A stretch of DNA of 32,577 nt from Lachnospiraceae bacterium. GTDB taxonomy: Bacteria; Bacillota; Clostridia; Lachnospirales; Lachnospiraceae. The notes below the pieces were generated by a model. That model was not told where the DNA came from. It saw nothing but the letters and a program-made list of their open reading frames with translations, and did not search any database. The stretch spans positions 1 through 32,577 of the forward strand of contig JAJQBS010000048.1 in the NCBI GenBank assembly GCA_021203145.1, read 5' to 3'. Shown one piece after another: positions 1 through 7,743 of the stretch. The position numbers were made by a program, and so were the translations under genes. Every line of letters begins with the position of its first letter. Position 1 is the stretch's first letter.

Positions 1-70
1 CATTTGCACCAGGCAAGGAATCGTGGTAAAAAATGTTCGTGAAACAACCCTGTATAAATTTCCTCCGGTC

Positions 71-98
71 TTGACAAAATTCTCAAAAATAATAAAAT
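71..98 (+). promoter_or_regulatory. Sigma-A type promoter of the hydrogenase operon
   Basis: A perfect -35 box TTGACA (71-76) is followed after 16 bases by TAAAAT (93-98). It is the only good plus-strand promoter seen ahead of the oxidoreductase/hydrogenase pair and implies a leader of about 165 bases before the start codon at 273. Bases 1-70 show no gene that I can support. Confidence 0.65.
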
Positions 99-201
99 GA
101 AAATGAATCTCTGTTACTGGTACCTGCGCCTGGCTTTTGGGAAATGTAGGGCAATGCAGGAGACACAAATGATTTTGAACAGATTCTATAATTGTAGTGT
201 T

Positions 202-237
202 AAACCAGGGGAGAAGCGCTCCCCTGGTTTCTCTTTG
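202..237 (+). terminator. Attenuator-like hairpin in the leader of the hydrogenase operon
   Basis: A perfect 12-bp stem (202-213 with 219-230) with a 5-base loop is followed by the T-rich CTCTTT. It lies between the promoter at 71-98 and the first gene at 273, so it would stop transcription before the operon unless bypassed. An upstream segment CCTGGCTTTT (129-138) resembles the 3' arm of the stem (CCTGGTTTCT) and could pair with the 5' arm, as in an attenuator. No known riboswitch class was recognised in 99-201. A simple terminator of an upstream transcript is the alternative. Confidence 0.55.
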
Positions 238-272
238 GATTAGTTTAAACAAACCGAAAGGAGAAAATAGGG

Positions 273-2111
273 ATGAGCAGACTAAGCATCATCACGAACA
301 ACAAAGCCCAGACGACGGTAGAGTCGCTCTACAAGGATCTGGAGCGGCGGATCAGTGCCAGCCCGCCGGGCCTGTGCCCGGTGGATCTGGCGTCGTCTTT
401 TCTGAAGATGTGCCACGCACAGTCCTGCGGAAAATGCGTGCCCTGCCGGATCGGCCTGGGACAGCTGCAGGATCTGCTGGAGATGGTTCTCGACGGGAAA
501 GGAACGATGGAGACCATCGACCTGATTGAAAAGACAGCAAAAAACATTTTTTACTCGGCGGACTGCGCGATCGGCTATGAGGCGGCGAACATGGTCCTGA
601 AGGGTCTGCGGAGCTTCCGCGACGACTTTGAGGAGCATGTGCTGCGGCACCGGTGCAAGTGTGAGCTGTACCAGCCGGTACCCTGTGTGTCACAGTGCCC
701 GGCCGGCGTGGATATCCCAGGCTATGTCGCCCTGGTGGCGGATGGACGCTACGGCGACGCGGTGCGCCTGATCCGCAAGGACAACCCGCTTCCCGCGGTC
801 TGTGGACGGATCTGTGAGCATCCCTGCGAGGTGCGCTGCCGCCGTACGCTGATCGACGACCCGGTGAATATCCGCGACCTGAAGCGCTTTGCCGTGGACC
901 ACGCGGGCGAGGTGCCGCTCCCGGTACCGGCCGCGCCGACCGGCAAAAAGGTCGCCGTGATCGGCGGAGGCCCGGGAGGCATCAGCGCGGCGTATTACCT
1001 GACTCTGATGGGACACCAGGTGACGATTTTTGAGCAGAGGAAAAAGCTGGGCGGCATGCTCCGCTATGGCATTCCGAATTACCGCCTGCCAAGGGAGGAG
1101 CTCGACCGCGAGATTGACCAGCTCTTAAGTCTGGGAATTTCCGTAAAGACCAATGTGACGGTCGGCGAGTCCCCAAGCATTGTGGATCTGAGAAAGGAAT
1201 ATGACGCCGTCTATATCGCGATCGGCGCGCATACGGACCGGAAGATTGGCATCGAGGGCGAGGACGCGAAGGGCGTGATTTCCGCCGTGGAGCTGCTGCG
1301 CGGGATCGGCGACGATGAGATGCCTGATTTTACCGGAAAGAGCATTGTCGTGATCGGCGGCGGGAACGTGGCGATGGACGTGGCGCGCTCTGCTGTGCGG
1401 CTCGGTGCGAGCCGTGTGCGCATCGCGTACCGGAGAAGGTCGGTGGACATGACGGCCATGCCGGAGGAGGTCGAGGGCGCCATTGAGGAGGGCTGCGAGC
1501 TTCTGGATCTGCACGCGCCGCTCCGCATTGAGAAGGATGAGGGCGGCAATGTGGCGGCTCTCTGGGTGCAGCCGCAGATCATCGGCCCGATGAAAAACGG
1601 CCGGCCGACGCCGGTCAACTCCTCCGAGGAAGAGGTGCGGCTCGCCTGCGACATCGTGCTGGTGGCTATCGGCCAGGGCATCGACTCCCGGATGTTTGAA
1701 AAACAGGGCATTCCCGTGAAGCGGGGCGTCATCGACGCGCTGAACTGGAGCGGCGTGAACGCGAAGGACCTCACCGGCGTGTTCGCCGGAGGAGACTGCG
1801 TGACCGGACCTGCGACCGTCATCCGCGCCATCGCGGCCGGCAAGGTCGCGGCGGCAAATATTGACGAATTCCTTGGCTACCAGCACCTGATCTCCGCGGA
1901 TGTGGAGCTCCCGCAGGTGCGCCTGGATGACCGGAAGAACTGTGCCCGCATCAATCTCAAAGAGCGCCAGGCGTCTGACCGGGCGAAGGACTTTGAGCCG
2001 GTCGAGTGCGGCATGACCTGCGAGGAAGCCGGGCAGGAAGCGCGGCGGTGCCTGCGATGCGATCATTTTGGCTACGGAGCATTCAAAGGAGGGAGGATTG
2101 AACAATGGTAA
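273..2111 (+). CDS. GltD-type FAD/NAD(P) oxidoreductase with NuoF-like Fe-S domain, hydrogenase partner
   Basis: A 612-residue flavoprotein that probably moves electrons between NAD(P)H and the hydrogenase encoded next to it. Residues 45-125 resemble the C-terminal [4Fe-4S] domain of NuoF/HydB (SCGKCVPCR at 51-59). Residues 130-210 carry the cysteine-rich N-terminal Fe-S domain of glutamate synthase small subunits. An FAD-binding GGGPGG (231-236), a second nucleotide site IGGGNVAMD (361-369) and the AGGDC motif (505-509) complete a GltD fold. The start has a ribosome site AAAGGAGA a few bases upstream, and the stop overlaps the hydrogenase start by 7 bases, so the two are translationally coupled. 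The pairing of [FeFe] hydrogenase with a GltD homologue is characteristic of the group A2 hydrogenases. That physiological electron carrier is not settled, and NADH versus NADPH use cannot be read from the sequence. Confidence 0.88.
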   Translation: MSRLSIITNNKAQTTVESLYKDLERRISASPPGLCPVDLASSFLKMCHAQSCGKCVPCRIGLGQLQDLLEMVLDGKGTMETIDLIEKTAKNIFYSADCAIGYEAANMVLKGLRSFRDDFEEHVLRHRCKCELYQPVPCVSQCPAGVDIPGYVALVADGRYGDAVRLIRKDNPLPAVCGRICEHPCEVRCRRTLIDDPVNIRDLKRFAVDHAGEVPLPVPAAPTGKKVAVIGGGPGGISAAYYLTLMGHQVTIFEQRKKLGGMLRYGIPNYRLPREELDREIDQLLSLGISVKTNVTVGESPSIVDLRKEYDAVYIAIGAHTDRKIGIEGEDAKGVISAVELLRGIGDDEMPDFTGKSIVVIGGGNVAMDVARSAVRLGASRVRIAYRRRSVDMTAMPEEVEGAIEEGCELLDLHAPLRIEKDEGGNVAALWVQPQIIGPMKNGRPTPVNSSEEEVRLACDIVLVAIGQGIDSRMFEKQGIPVKRGVIDALNWSGVNAKDLTGVFAGGDCVTGPATVIRAIAAGKVAAANIDEFLGYQHLISADVELPQVRLDDRKNCARINLKERQASDRAKDFEPVECGMTCEEAGQEARRCLRCDHFGYGAFKGGRIEQW

Positions 2112-4057
2112 ATGTGACAATCAATGGAAAACAGTACAAGGTCGAAGACGGCTCGACCATCCTGGACGCGGCAAAAGCAGTCGGCGTCCACATTCCTACC
2201 CTCTGTTATTTAAAGGATATCAACAGCATCGGCGCCTGCCGGGTCTGTGTCGTGGAGGTGGAGGGCTGCGCAAAGCTGGTCGCTGCCTGCAACAGCCAGG
2301 TCTGGGAAGGAATGGTTGTACATACAAACAGTCCGAAGGTGCGCGAAAGCCGCCGGAATACAGTGGAGCTGATCCTCTCACAGCATGACAGCCAGTGCGC
2401 GACCTGTGTCCGCAGCGGGAACTGTACGCTGCAGACCATCGCGAATGACCTCGGAATCGTGGAGCTGCCCTTCCGCAAAAATGTGCCGGAATTTGAGTGG
2501 CCGATGCGGTTCCCGCTGGTCCGCGACGCCAGAAAATGCATCAAGTGCATGCGCTGCGTCCAGATCTGCGACAAGGTACAGGGCATGCATATCTGGGATA
2601 TTTCCGGCACCGGCTCCCGGACGACTGTGGACGTCTCCCAGAACCGGAAAATCAAGGAATCCGACTGTGCCCTCTGCGGCCAGTGCATCACACACTGCCC
2701 GGTCGGCGCACTCCGCGAATGGGACGACACCGACCGTGTGCTGGACGCGCTCGCGGATCCGGAGAAAATCACGGTTGTGCAGATCGCTCCCGCCGTCCGC
2801 GCCGCCTGGGGCGAGTCCTTCGGACTCTCCAGAGAATTTGCCACGGCCAAACGTCTGGTAGCCGCCCTGCGGCAGATGGGATTTGACTATATCTTTGACA
2901 CGAATTTCAGCGCAGACCTCACCATTATGGAGGAGGGAAGCGAGCTGATCGAGAAAATTAAGAGGGCTGCCACGCAGAGCTCCGTCGAAAGCGAAGCATC
3001 CGGCAAAGCCAGTGAATCGGTAAGCAATCCTGAAAATTTCCCGCTCTTCACCTCCTGCTGCCCCGGATGGGTGCGTTTCCTGAAATCGCAGTATCCGGAC
3101 ATGGTCGACCAGCTCTCCACGGCAAAGTCCCCGCAGCAGATGTTCGGCGCGATCACAAAATCGTACTACGCAAAGCTTCTCGGCGTAGACCCCTCCAGGA
3201 TCTATTGCGTCTCGATCATGCCCTGCCTGGCCAAAAAGCATGAGTGCGCGATCCCGGTGATGAACGACGGCGAACGTGTGAGCCGGGCAGAAGCCCTTGA
3301 TTTGCGAGACGAGACCGGCGAACGCATAATCGGAACGGATGCTCCCGGTCTGCCAGACGAGTCAGGATCCCGCCCGAAAGCTTCTGCTTCAGATAATACG
3401 AGCAGCAGTTACGAAGACGCCTCATACAGCGCCGACGTCGACGTGGTACTGACCACCCGTGAGGTCGACCGCCTGATCCGCGCGGAACAGATTCGCCCGG
3501 AAATGCTGCCCGAGGAGGAATTCGACATGCCTCTCGGCGTCGGCTCCGGCGCGGGCGTGATCTTCGGCGCGACCGGCGGCGTGATGGAGGCTGCCCTGCG
3601 CAGCGCCTATTATCTGGTCACTGGCAGAAACCCGGATCCGGATTCATTTAAAAAGGTAAGAGGGCTGGATGGCTGGAAAGAAGCCGAATTCAACCTCGCC
3701 GGGACACAGTTAAAGGTCGCGGTCGCGAGCGGGCTTGGGAACACCCGGAAGCTGATCGAGGCACTCCGCAGGGGCGACGTGAGCTACCACTTTGTGGAGG
3801 TCATGGCCTGTCCGGGCGGCTGTGCCGGAGGCGGCGGGCAGCCGATAAAAGACGGCGAAGAACGGGCCGCCGAGCGGTGTGACGTGCTCTACGGCCTGGA
3901 CAAAATCAACCAGCTGCGCTATTCCCATGAGAACCCGGCTGTGAAGCAGTGCTACCAGGATTACCTCGGCGCGCCGCTCTCACACAAAGCGCACGAGCTG
4001 CTGCATACCGACCATCATGCGTGGAGCATGCCGCAGGAGACAAAGGAATCCTTATGA
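2105..4057 (+). CDS. hydA: [FeFe] hydrogenase catalytic subunit, group A2-like
   Basis: Cytoplasmic iron-only hydrogenase, 2 H+ + 2 e- to H2, 650 residues. Domains in order: [2Fe-2S] ferredoxin (Cys 34, 45, 48, 62), His-ligated [4Fe-4S] site (His94, Cys 98, 101, 107), two [4Fe-4S] clusters (Cys 145-155 and 188-198), then the H-cluster domain with L1 TSCCPGW (316-322), L2 MPCLAKKHE (372-380) and L3 VMACPGGCAGGGGQP (about 566-580). All cluster ligands are present, so it should be active. Two insertions are unusual: a Ser/Glu/Ala-rich stretch at about 288-311 just before L1, and about 50 polar low-complexity residues (387-440) between L2 and the DVVLTTRE strand. The gene is coupled to the upstream flavoprotein by a 7-base overlap with an AGGAGG-type ribosome site inside that gene. 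The maturases hydE, hydF and hydG are not in this window. Confidence 0.95.
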   Translation: MVNVTINGKQYKVEDGSTILDAAKAVGVHIPTLCYLKDINSIGACRVCVVEVEGCAKLVAACNSQVWEGMVVHTNSPKVRESRRNTVELILSQHDSQCATCVRSGNCTLQTIANDLGIVELPFRKNVPEFEWPMRFPLVRDARKCIKCMRCVQICDKVQGMHIWDISGTGSRTTVDVSQNRKIKESDCALCGQCITHCPVGALREWDDTDRVLDALADPEKITVVQIAPAVRAAWGESFGLSREFATAKRLVAALRQMGFDYIFDTNFSADLTIMEEGSELIEKIKRAATQSSVESEASGKASESVSNPENFPLFTSCCPGWVRFLKSQYPDMVDQLSTAKSPQQMFGAITKSYYAKLLGVDPSRIYCVSIMPCLAKKHECAIPVMNDGERVSRAEALDLRDETGERIIGTDAPGLPDESGSRPKASASDNTSSSYEDASYSADVDVVLTTREVDRLIRAEQIRPEMLPEEEFDMPLGVGSGAGVIFGATGGVMEAALRSAYYLVTGRNPDPDSFKKVRGLDGWKEAEFNLAGTQLKVAVASGLGNTRKLIEALRRGDVSYHFVEVMACPGGCAGGGGQPIKDGEERAAERCDVLYGLDKINQLRYSHENPAVKQCYQDYLGAPLSHKAHELLHTDHHAWSMPQETKESL

Positions 4058-4099
4058 CGTGAGCGTCAGCGGAAAAATGATTCTCACACGATTCTGCAA

Positions 4100-4140
4100 A
4101 CGAGCAGGAGACGCCCTGACGTCTCCTGCTCGTATTTTTT
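4100..4140 (+). terminator. Rho-independent terminator after hydA
   Basis: A perfect 14-bp stem (4100-4113 with 4120-4133), a 6-base loop and ATTTTTT directly after. It sits 43 bases behind the hydrogenase stop codon and closes the two-gene operon. Confidence 0.92.
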
Positions 4141-4164
4141 ATGTACACAGGCGTGAGAGGAATT

Positions 4165-4380
4165 TTGCAGCTGCGCTTCACTCCGGTCGTTGAATATCCC
4201 GTGCGAAGCGTGGGATGCCCACATCCCCAATCTTCGATTGGAGATAAAACCCGGCGAGGGCCTGCGTCCTCGATTTTCAGCGAAAATCGGGGCATAAAAC
4301 GGTCCTGCGTGCCAGTGGCACGTGTTCAGGACGGACCGGAGCGAAGCGTAGATGTCACTGGCGCACAGCAACCCGCGCGG
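4165..4380. repeat. Multi-hairpin repeat element, copy 1
   Basis: This stretch between hydA and the DUF4143 ATPase gene is a chain of short perfect hairpins: GGGATG/CATCCC (4212-4227), CCAATC/GATTGG (4227-4241), an 11-bp stem with one wobble (4268-4292), and a nested one at 4302-4332 (outer GTCCTG/CAGGAC, inner CGTGCCA/TGGCACG with a one-base loop and a 4-base bulge). A core GACCGGAGCGAAGCGTAGAT (4334-4353) follows. A second, diverged core lies in reverse orientation near 4170-4189. The heptamer GCGAAGC occurs at 4203-4209 and 4341-4347. Copy 2 at 31.4 kb shares the core and the nested architecture. No protein is plausible here. Confidence 0.75.
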
Positions 4381-4397
4381 CGGACAGGTTCCTGCGC

Positions 4398-5741
4398 TTA
4401 CAGGCACATCGTCATGTAAATCGGTAAATGCCAGATACCATCTTTGACCTGGACGTCCTTTGTATACAGAATATACGCCTGCCCGGTCTGAGCAGAAAAT
4501 TTTCTGCAAAACTTATCCAGGGAGACATGTGAACGATAATTTCCTGATTTTACTTCCAGAGGAACAACCTTTTTCTTCTGTGTGATCAGGAAATCAATCT
4601 CCATATGGTTTTCCCTGTGTACAGAATCACTGCGGGAATAAAAATACAGCTTGTGTCCATTCCTTCGGAGCATCTGCGCCACGACATTTTCCATAATCAT
4701 ACCCTGATTAATATTCAGCCTGTCAAACAGAATCGCCTTATACAGTTCATTTTCAGTGTACGGGCGATCCATAAACGTCTGTGTGACCAGCAGGCCGGTA
4801 TCCGCCAAATAGCATTTTCGGGTCACGAAATCTGCGCTGAGCGCCAGCCCCGCGCCCGGATCTGTGGAATTGTAGCAATTGTTTACTATCATTGCTTCCC
4901 CAAGCCAGTTGAAGGAATCCTCATAATTCCTGGTCCGCGCTGATTTGCGAATCATCGAAAGCTTATATTTTTTCTCTTTTTTTGTAAGCTGGGCGGGTAT
5001 CCCGTCAAAAACTGCGAATATTTTATCTTCGTTTCCGCTCGCAAATTTGGACACATCATCCCGGTAAAGATTCAGGATTCGGCGTTTTACGATGTCCACC
5101 GCTTCAAAGTCTTTCGTTTCTACATACTTTACAACCGCCTGGGGCATCCCGCCCACCAGAAGATACTGCCTGAAGTCGTTCATAACCTTCCGGTGAAGCG
5201 CCATGCCAAGCGGAGCCTTTGCATCAAAGCACTGCCTGATCAGCGGCGCCGTACCTTCATCTCCCAGCGCCCACAGAAACTCCTCAAAATCCAGCGGGTG
5301 CAATTCAAGATGCTCTTCTTCCGACGGGATAATGATATCCTTCACATTCTTTTTCAGGCGAATCAGAGACCCGGTCTCAATATAATCATACCTCCCGTCC
5401 GCGACAAGGTATTTGATCAGCTGGCGCGCTTTCGGGAACTGCTGCACTTCGTCAAAAATGATCAGGGATTTCCTCAGATGCAGCGCTTTTCCATAAAATG
5501 CGGAGAGTTTTGCAAAAAAAAGATCAAGGTTGGATGTTTCATGTTCAAATAAATCCAGAATCTCTTTGGGGAGATTTCCAAAGTCTACAAGGAGATAGCT
5601 GTCATACGCGTTTTTCCCAAACTCTTCGACAATATAGCTTTTACCAACGCGTCTCGCTCCTTCAATCAACAACGCAGAAGAACCGCCGCTGCTCTTTTTC
5701 CAGTTCAGAAGGCTGTCATATATTTTTCGTTTCAGGTTCAT
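4398..5741 (-). CDS. AAA-family ATPase with C-terminal DUF4143
   Basis: A 447-residue member of the widespread AAA_14/DUF4143 family, whose cellular role is not established. Walker A GARRVGKS (28-35) and Walker B LIIFDEVQ (93-100) are intact, followed by the family's TGS sensor stretch and the winged middle region. The C-terminal DUF4143 ends with EIDFLI and VVPLEVKSG (to residue 400), a PD-(D/E)XK-nuclease-like core. The protein reaches the usual C-terminus of the family, so it looks complete. Base composition is more AT-rich than the neighbouring genes, which suggests acquisition. It is transcribed alone from a promoter at 5872-5900, whose leader holds a 9-bp tandem repeat, and the multi-hairpin element follows its stop codon immediately. 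Confidence 0.85.
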   Translation of the reverse strand: MNLKRKIYDSLLNWKKSSGGSSALLIEGARRVGKSYIVEEFGKNAYDSYLLVDFGNLPKEILDLFEHETSNLDLFFAKLSAFYGKALHLRKSLIIFDEVQQFPKARQLIKYLVADGRYDYIETGSLIRLKKNVKDIIIPSEEEHLELHPLDFEEFLWALGDEGTAPLIRQCFDAKAPLGMALHRKVMNDFRQYLLVGGMPQAVVKYVETKDFEAVDIVKRRILNLYRDDVSKFASGNEDKIFAVFDGIPAQLTKKEKKYKLSMIRKSARTRNYEDSFNWLGEAMIVNNCYNSTDPGAGLALSADFVTRKCYLADTGLLVTQTFMDRPYTENELYKAILFDRLNINQGMIMENVVAQMLRRNGHKLYFYSRSDSVHRENHMEIDFLITQKKKVVPLEVKSGNYRSHVSLDKFCRKFSAQTGQAYILYTKDVQVKDGIWHLPIYMTMCL

Positions 5742-5820
5742 GCCTCACACCTGCCTTTCCGTTTCCCTTATTCCCGTTGCCGGAGCCAGAAGAACTCCGG
5801 TACAGGGATATCTGCAGAAT

Positions 5821-5865
5821 CTTCAGATTCTTCAGATTCTTCGGATTCATCGGATTCTTCGGATT
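5821..5865. repeat. 9-bp tandem repeat, five copies
   Basis: Five contiguous 9-base units of the type CTTCAGATT / CTTCGGATT / CATCGGATT. They lie in the presumed 5' untranslated leader of the DUF4143 ATPase gene, between its promoter (5872-5900) and start codon (5741). Copy-number change would alter leader length in 9-base steps. Confidence 0.85.
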
Positions 5866-5871
5866 TTCCTG

Positions 5872-5900
5872 ATTATATCATTGAAATCACGAAAAAGCAA
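5872..5900 (-). promoter_or_regulatory. Promoter of the DUF4143 ATPase gene
   Basis: Read on the minus strand, TTGCTT (5900-5895) and a perfect TATAAT (5877-5872) are separated by 17 bases. The -35 box is part of the outermost unit of the adjoining 34-bp tandem repeat, so the array supplies half of this promoter. Confidence 0.6.
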
Positions 5901-6009
5901 CCTCGCAGACCCGTGTTCTGGCACGAAAAAGCAACCTCGCAAGCCCATTTTCCGGCACGAAAAAGCAGCCTCGCCGGCTCATGTTTTGGTACGAAAAAGC
6001 AGCCTCGCC
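5888..6009. repeat. 34-bp tandem repeat, three full units plus a partial, directly behind the RsbW-like gene
   Basis: Units at 5888-5921, 5922-5955, 5956-5989 and a partial from 5990. Each has the invariant block ACGAAAAAGCARCCTCGC (R = A or G) followed by about 16 variable bases. The array touches the stop codon of the SpoIIAB-like gene (stop at 6014) and runs downstream of it. There are no spacers of constant length between identical repeats, so it is not a CRISPR array. Confidence 0.9.
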
Positions 6010-6013
6010 CCGA

Positions 6014-6451
6014 TCAGGTGATAATTTTCGAGACTGCAAGGACATTCTGTCCGTCCTTATATTCATAGGAAAGCGCGTCCATACTTTTCTTTACCATATA
6101 AATGCCCAATCCGCCGGGTTCCCGCTCCTCCAGCGAAAGTGTCGTGTCCGGATCCTTTCTTGAAAGTGGATCGTAGGGAATCCCACAGTCCCGAAACGTA
6201 AGAACGATCACCCGCCCGGCGCACTCGCTGTCCGGCTCTATGCCAACCCGCACCCAGACCGGCCCGCTCCCCTGCGGATACGCGTAGTGAACGATATTTC
6301 CAAACAGTTCATCAATGGCAATATCAATCTGCATCTGTGCTTTCATCGGACAGTCCTGTTCTTCCAGATACTGGTCCACAAACTCTGTCGCCCGCCCGAT
6401 GTCTGCCACAACCGCCTCGAAGCGCATTTCTCTACTATTCTCATTTTTCAT
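6014..6451 (-). CDS. SpoIIAB/RsbW-like serine kinase or anti-sigma factor
   Basis: A 145-residue GHKL ATPase (HATPase_c_2 family) of the partner-switching type, predicted to bind or phosphorylate a STAS-domain partner. The N box has Glu48 and Asn52 within IDELFGN; the G1 box is DCGIPYDP (88-95) and the G2 box GGLGIYMV (113-120). Length is normal for RsbW/SpoIIAB. A strong AGGAGG site lies 8 bases before the ATG. It is the last gene of a minus-strand group (alkylsulfatase, symporter, secreted protein, HD protein), and a STAS protein that could be its partner is encoded at 15983-16279. Which sigma factor, if any, it controls is unknown: no sigma gene is present in the window. Confidence 0.88.
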   Translation of the reverse strand: MKNENSREMRFEAVVADIGRATEFVDQYLEEQDCPMKAQMQIDIAIDELFGNIVHYAYPQGSGPVWVRVGIEPDSECAGRVIVLTFRDCGIPYDPLSRKDPDTTLSLEEREPGGLGIYMVKKSMDALSYEYKDGQNVLAVSKIIT

Positions 6452-6495
6452 AACATCGGCCTCCTGTATTCCAGATACAGCATGACGAGATCAAT

Positions 6496-6575
6496 CGGAT
6501 AGGGGAACGTCTTTTTCCCCTATCCGCCTGCGCGAGCCGGGTGCGGCTTTAGCCGCAAAATTCCTTACCCGGCTC
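6496..6575. other. Two strong hairpins between the HD gene and the RsbW-like gene
   Basis: A perfect 12-bp stem (6496-6507 with 6515-6526), then a nested hairpin: outer GAGCCGGG/CCCGGCTC (6534-6541, 6568-6575) and inner TGCGGCT/AGCCGCA (6542-6557) with a two-base loop and a 10-base one-sided bulge. GCGAAGC occurs close by (6594-6600, minus strand). Neither hairpin is followed by a T run on either strand, so they are not standard terminators. They may process or stabilise the operon mRNA, or belong to the same class as the elements at 4.2 and 31.4 kb. Confidence 0.6.
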
Positions 6576-6625
6576 TGTGCATCAAACGGCGGTGCTTCGC
6601 CCACAAAACATCCGGTCAGCCGCTT

Positions 6626-7510
6626 TCACTGCCGCTGCCCTTTGCCGCACCTGTGGATCTCGATCCGCTCCTGCGTAATGCGAAATGGCGTCCTTTTTTC
6701 CGTCACTTCGCGGCATTCTGCCAGGGTGTCCCCAAGCTTGTCCGCCAGCTTCTCCACCTCCCGGAATACCTCGGCATCTTCGTCATCCACATACAGAAAA
6801 AACGCGTCCTCTGTGATTGTGACCCGGCGGATCGCCCTGTGTTTTCGGAATTCCATGCGGCTGTACTCGTTATCAATCGCGGATTCATCATACATAAACT
6901 GAAGGTTGCGGTCCGCCGCAATATCCAGCTCGTCCGCCAGCCGGAGCAGCGCCGCCAGATACGGCAGGCAGACGCGGTTCCCATTCGGCACCCGATAGTC
7001 CGACGGATACCCGCCCGGATCGGTCAAATCAGTCCTCCGGTGTCCCCTGGCAGCCTGGACGATGGCAAACACATGCTCCGGGGTCGGAATTTCAAAAAAA
7101 TCCGCATATTTTTTGATGTACTCGCCGCTGAATTCCTGATGAAAATCGCGGATAATATCCGAAACCAACGCGTCCGGGTGAAGCCTTCGATACTCCCCGA
7201 GCGGAATCTGCCGGAGAAATTCCTGATAGTCCTTCTCTGTAATCCCCATTCCGCTGTCATGAAGATACGCGCTCATCAGCAGCACATAGATCTCATCCGC
7301 GTTCAGCTGATGAATCTGCTCACCGATCAGCGCGTTGCAAAAATCAATCACTTCAAGCGAATGCAGCGCCGTATGATCCGTGTAGGTCGGAAAAATCACC
7401 TGATACTTATTCAGCATCTGCTGCATACACACGACACTGTCCGTAAACAGCAGGTGCAGCGCCGGATCCTCCCTCTTCAGCTTCTGCTCGCATATAAATC
7501 CTGTTCCCAT
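6626..7510 (-). CDS. HD-domain metal-dependent phosphohydrolase
   Basis: A 294-residue soluble protein. The HD signature is visible as His46 and His50 in the first helix, His84-Asp85 in YLHDSGMG, and Asp193 in LRLADELD, so the metal ligands are present. Such proteins hydrolyse phosphomonoesters or phosphodiesters of nucleotides, but the substrate cannot be told here and no GGDEF, EAL or receiver domain is attached. It sits between a secreted protein gene and the SpoIIAB-like gene, all on the minus strand, so a link to the partner-switching module is possible but is inference. The intergenic stretch on its upstream side (7511-7743) holds no gene that I can support; it contains only a short direct repeat around AACACAGGT. 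Confidence 0.8.
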   Translation of the reverse strand: MGTGFICEQKLKREDPALHLLFTDSVVCMQQMLNKYQVIFPTYTDHTALHSLEVIDFCNALIGEQIHQLNADEIYVLLMSAYLHDSGMGITEKDYQEFLRQIPLGEYRRLHPDALVSDIIRDFHQEFSGEYIKKYADFFEIPTPEHVFAIVQAARGHRRTDLTDPGGYPSDYRVPNGNRVCLPYLAALLRLADELDIAADRNLQFMYDESAIDNEYSRMEFRKHRAIRRVTITEDAFFLYVDDEDAEVFREVEKLADKLGDTLAECREVTEKRTPFRITQERIEIHRCGKGQRQ

Positions 7511-7743
7511 TTCTTTCCCTCACAGCCATGCTTTTCTCCGACTATATCACTTTTCGGAAATTTTGTCATCCACATTCTTGCGTAATTCCAAAAACACAGG
7601 TCTGTGAAAACCGGGAACACAGGTTTTTCTCATTTAGATACCGTCACTCCGTTGACCTGGGAAAAGGAGTCCTTTGCGTACACCTCGATGGGCTGACGGG
7701 ACATGTCGCGCAGGGTTGTACTCGAAAATTCATCTTTTTCCAT

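Noticed and set aside
30..46. A Rex-type redox repressor site upstream of the hydrogenase
   Set aside because: TGTTCGTGAAACA has only short symmetric ends and lies upstream of the -35 box; it is too far from the Rex consensus.
1125..2120. A 331-codon open frame antisense to the GltD-type gene
   Set aside because: It mirrors a high-GC coding gene, has no ribosome site and no recognisable protein; the plus-strand product is clearly conserved.
5888..6009. The 34-, 36- and 47-bp arrays as CRISPR arrays
   Set aside because: The units are contiguous with no unique spacers between them, units differ from copy to copy, and no cas gene is in the window.
6496..6526. The 12-bp hairpin as a terminator of the HD gene
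   Set aside because: No T run follows on either strand, and the RsbW-like gene continues in the same direction.
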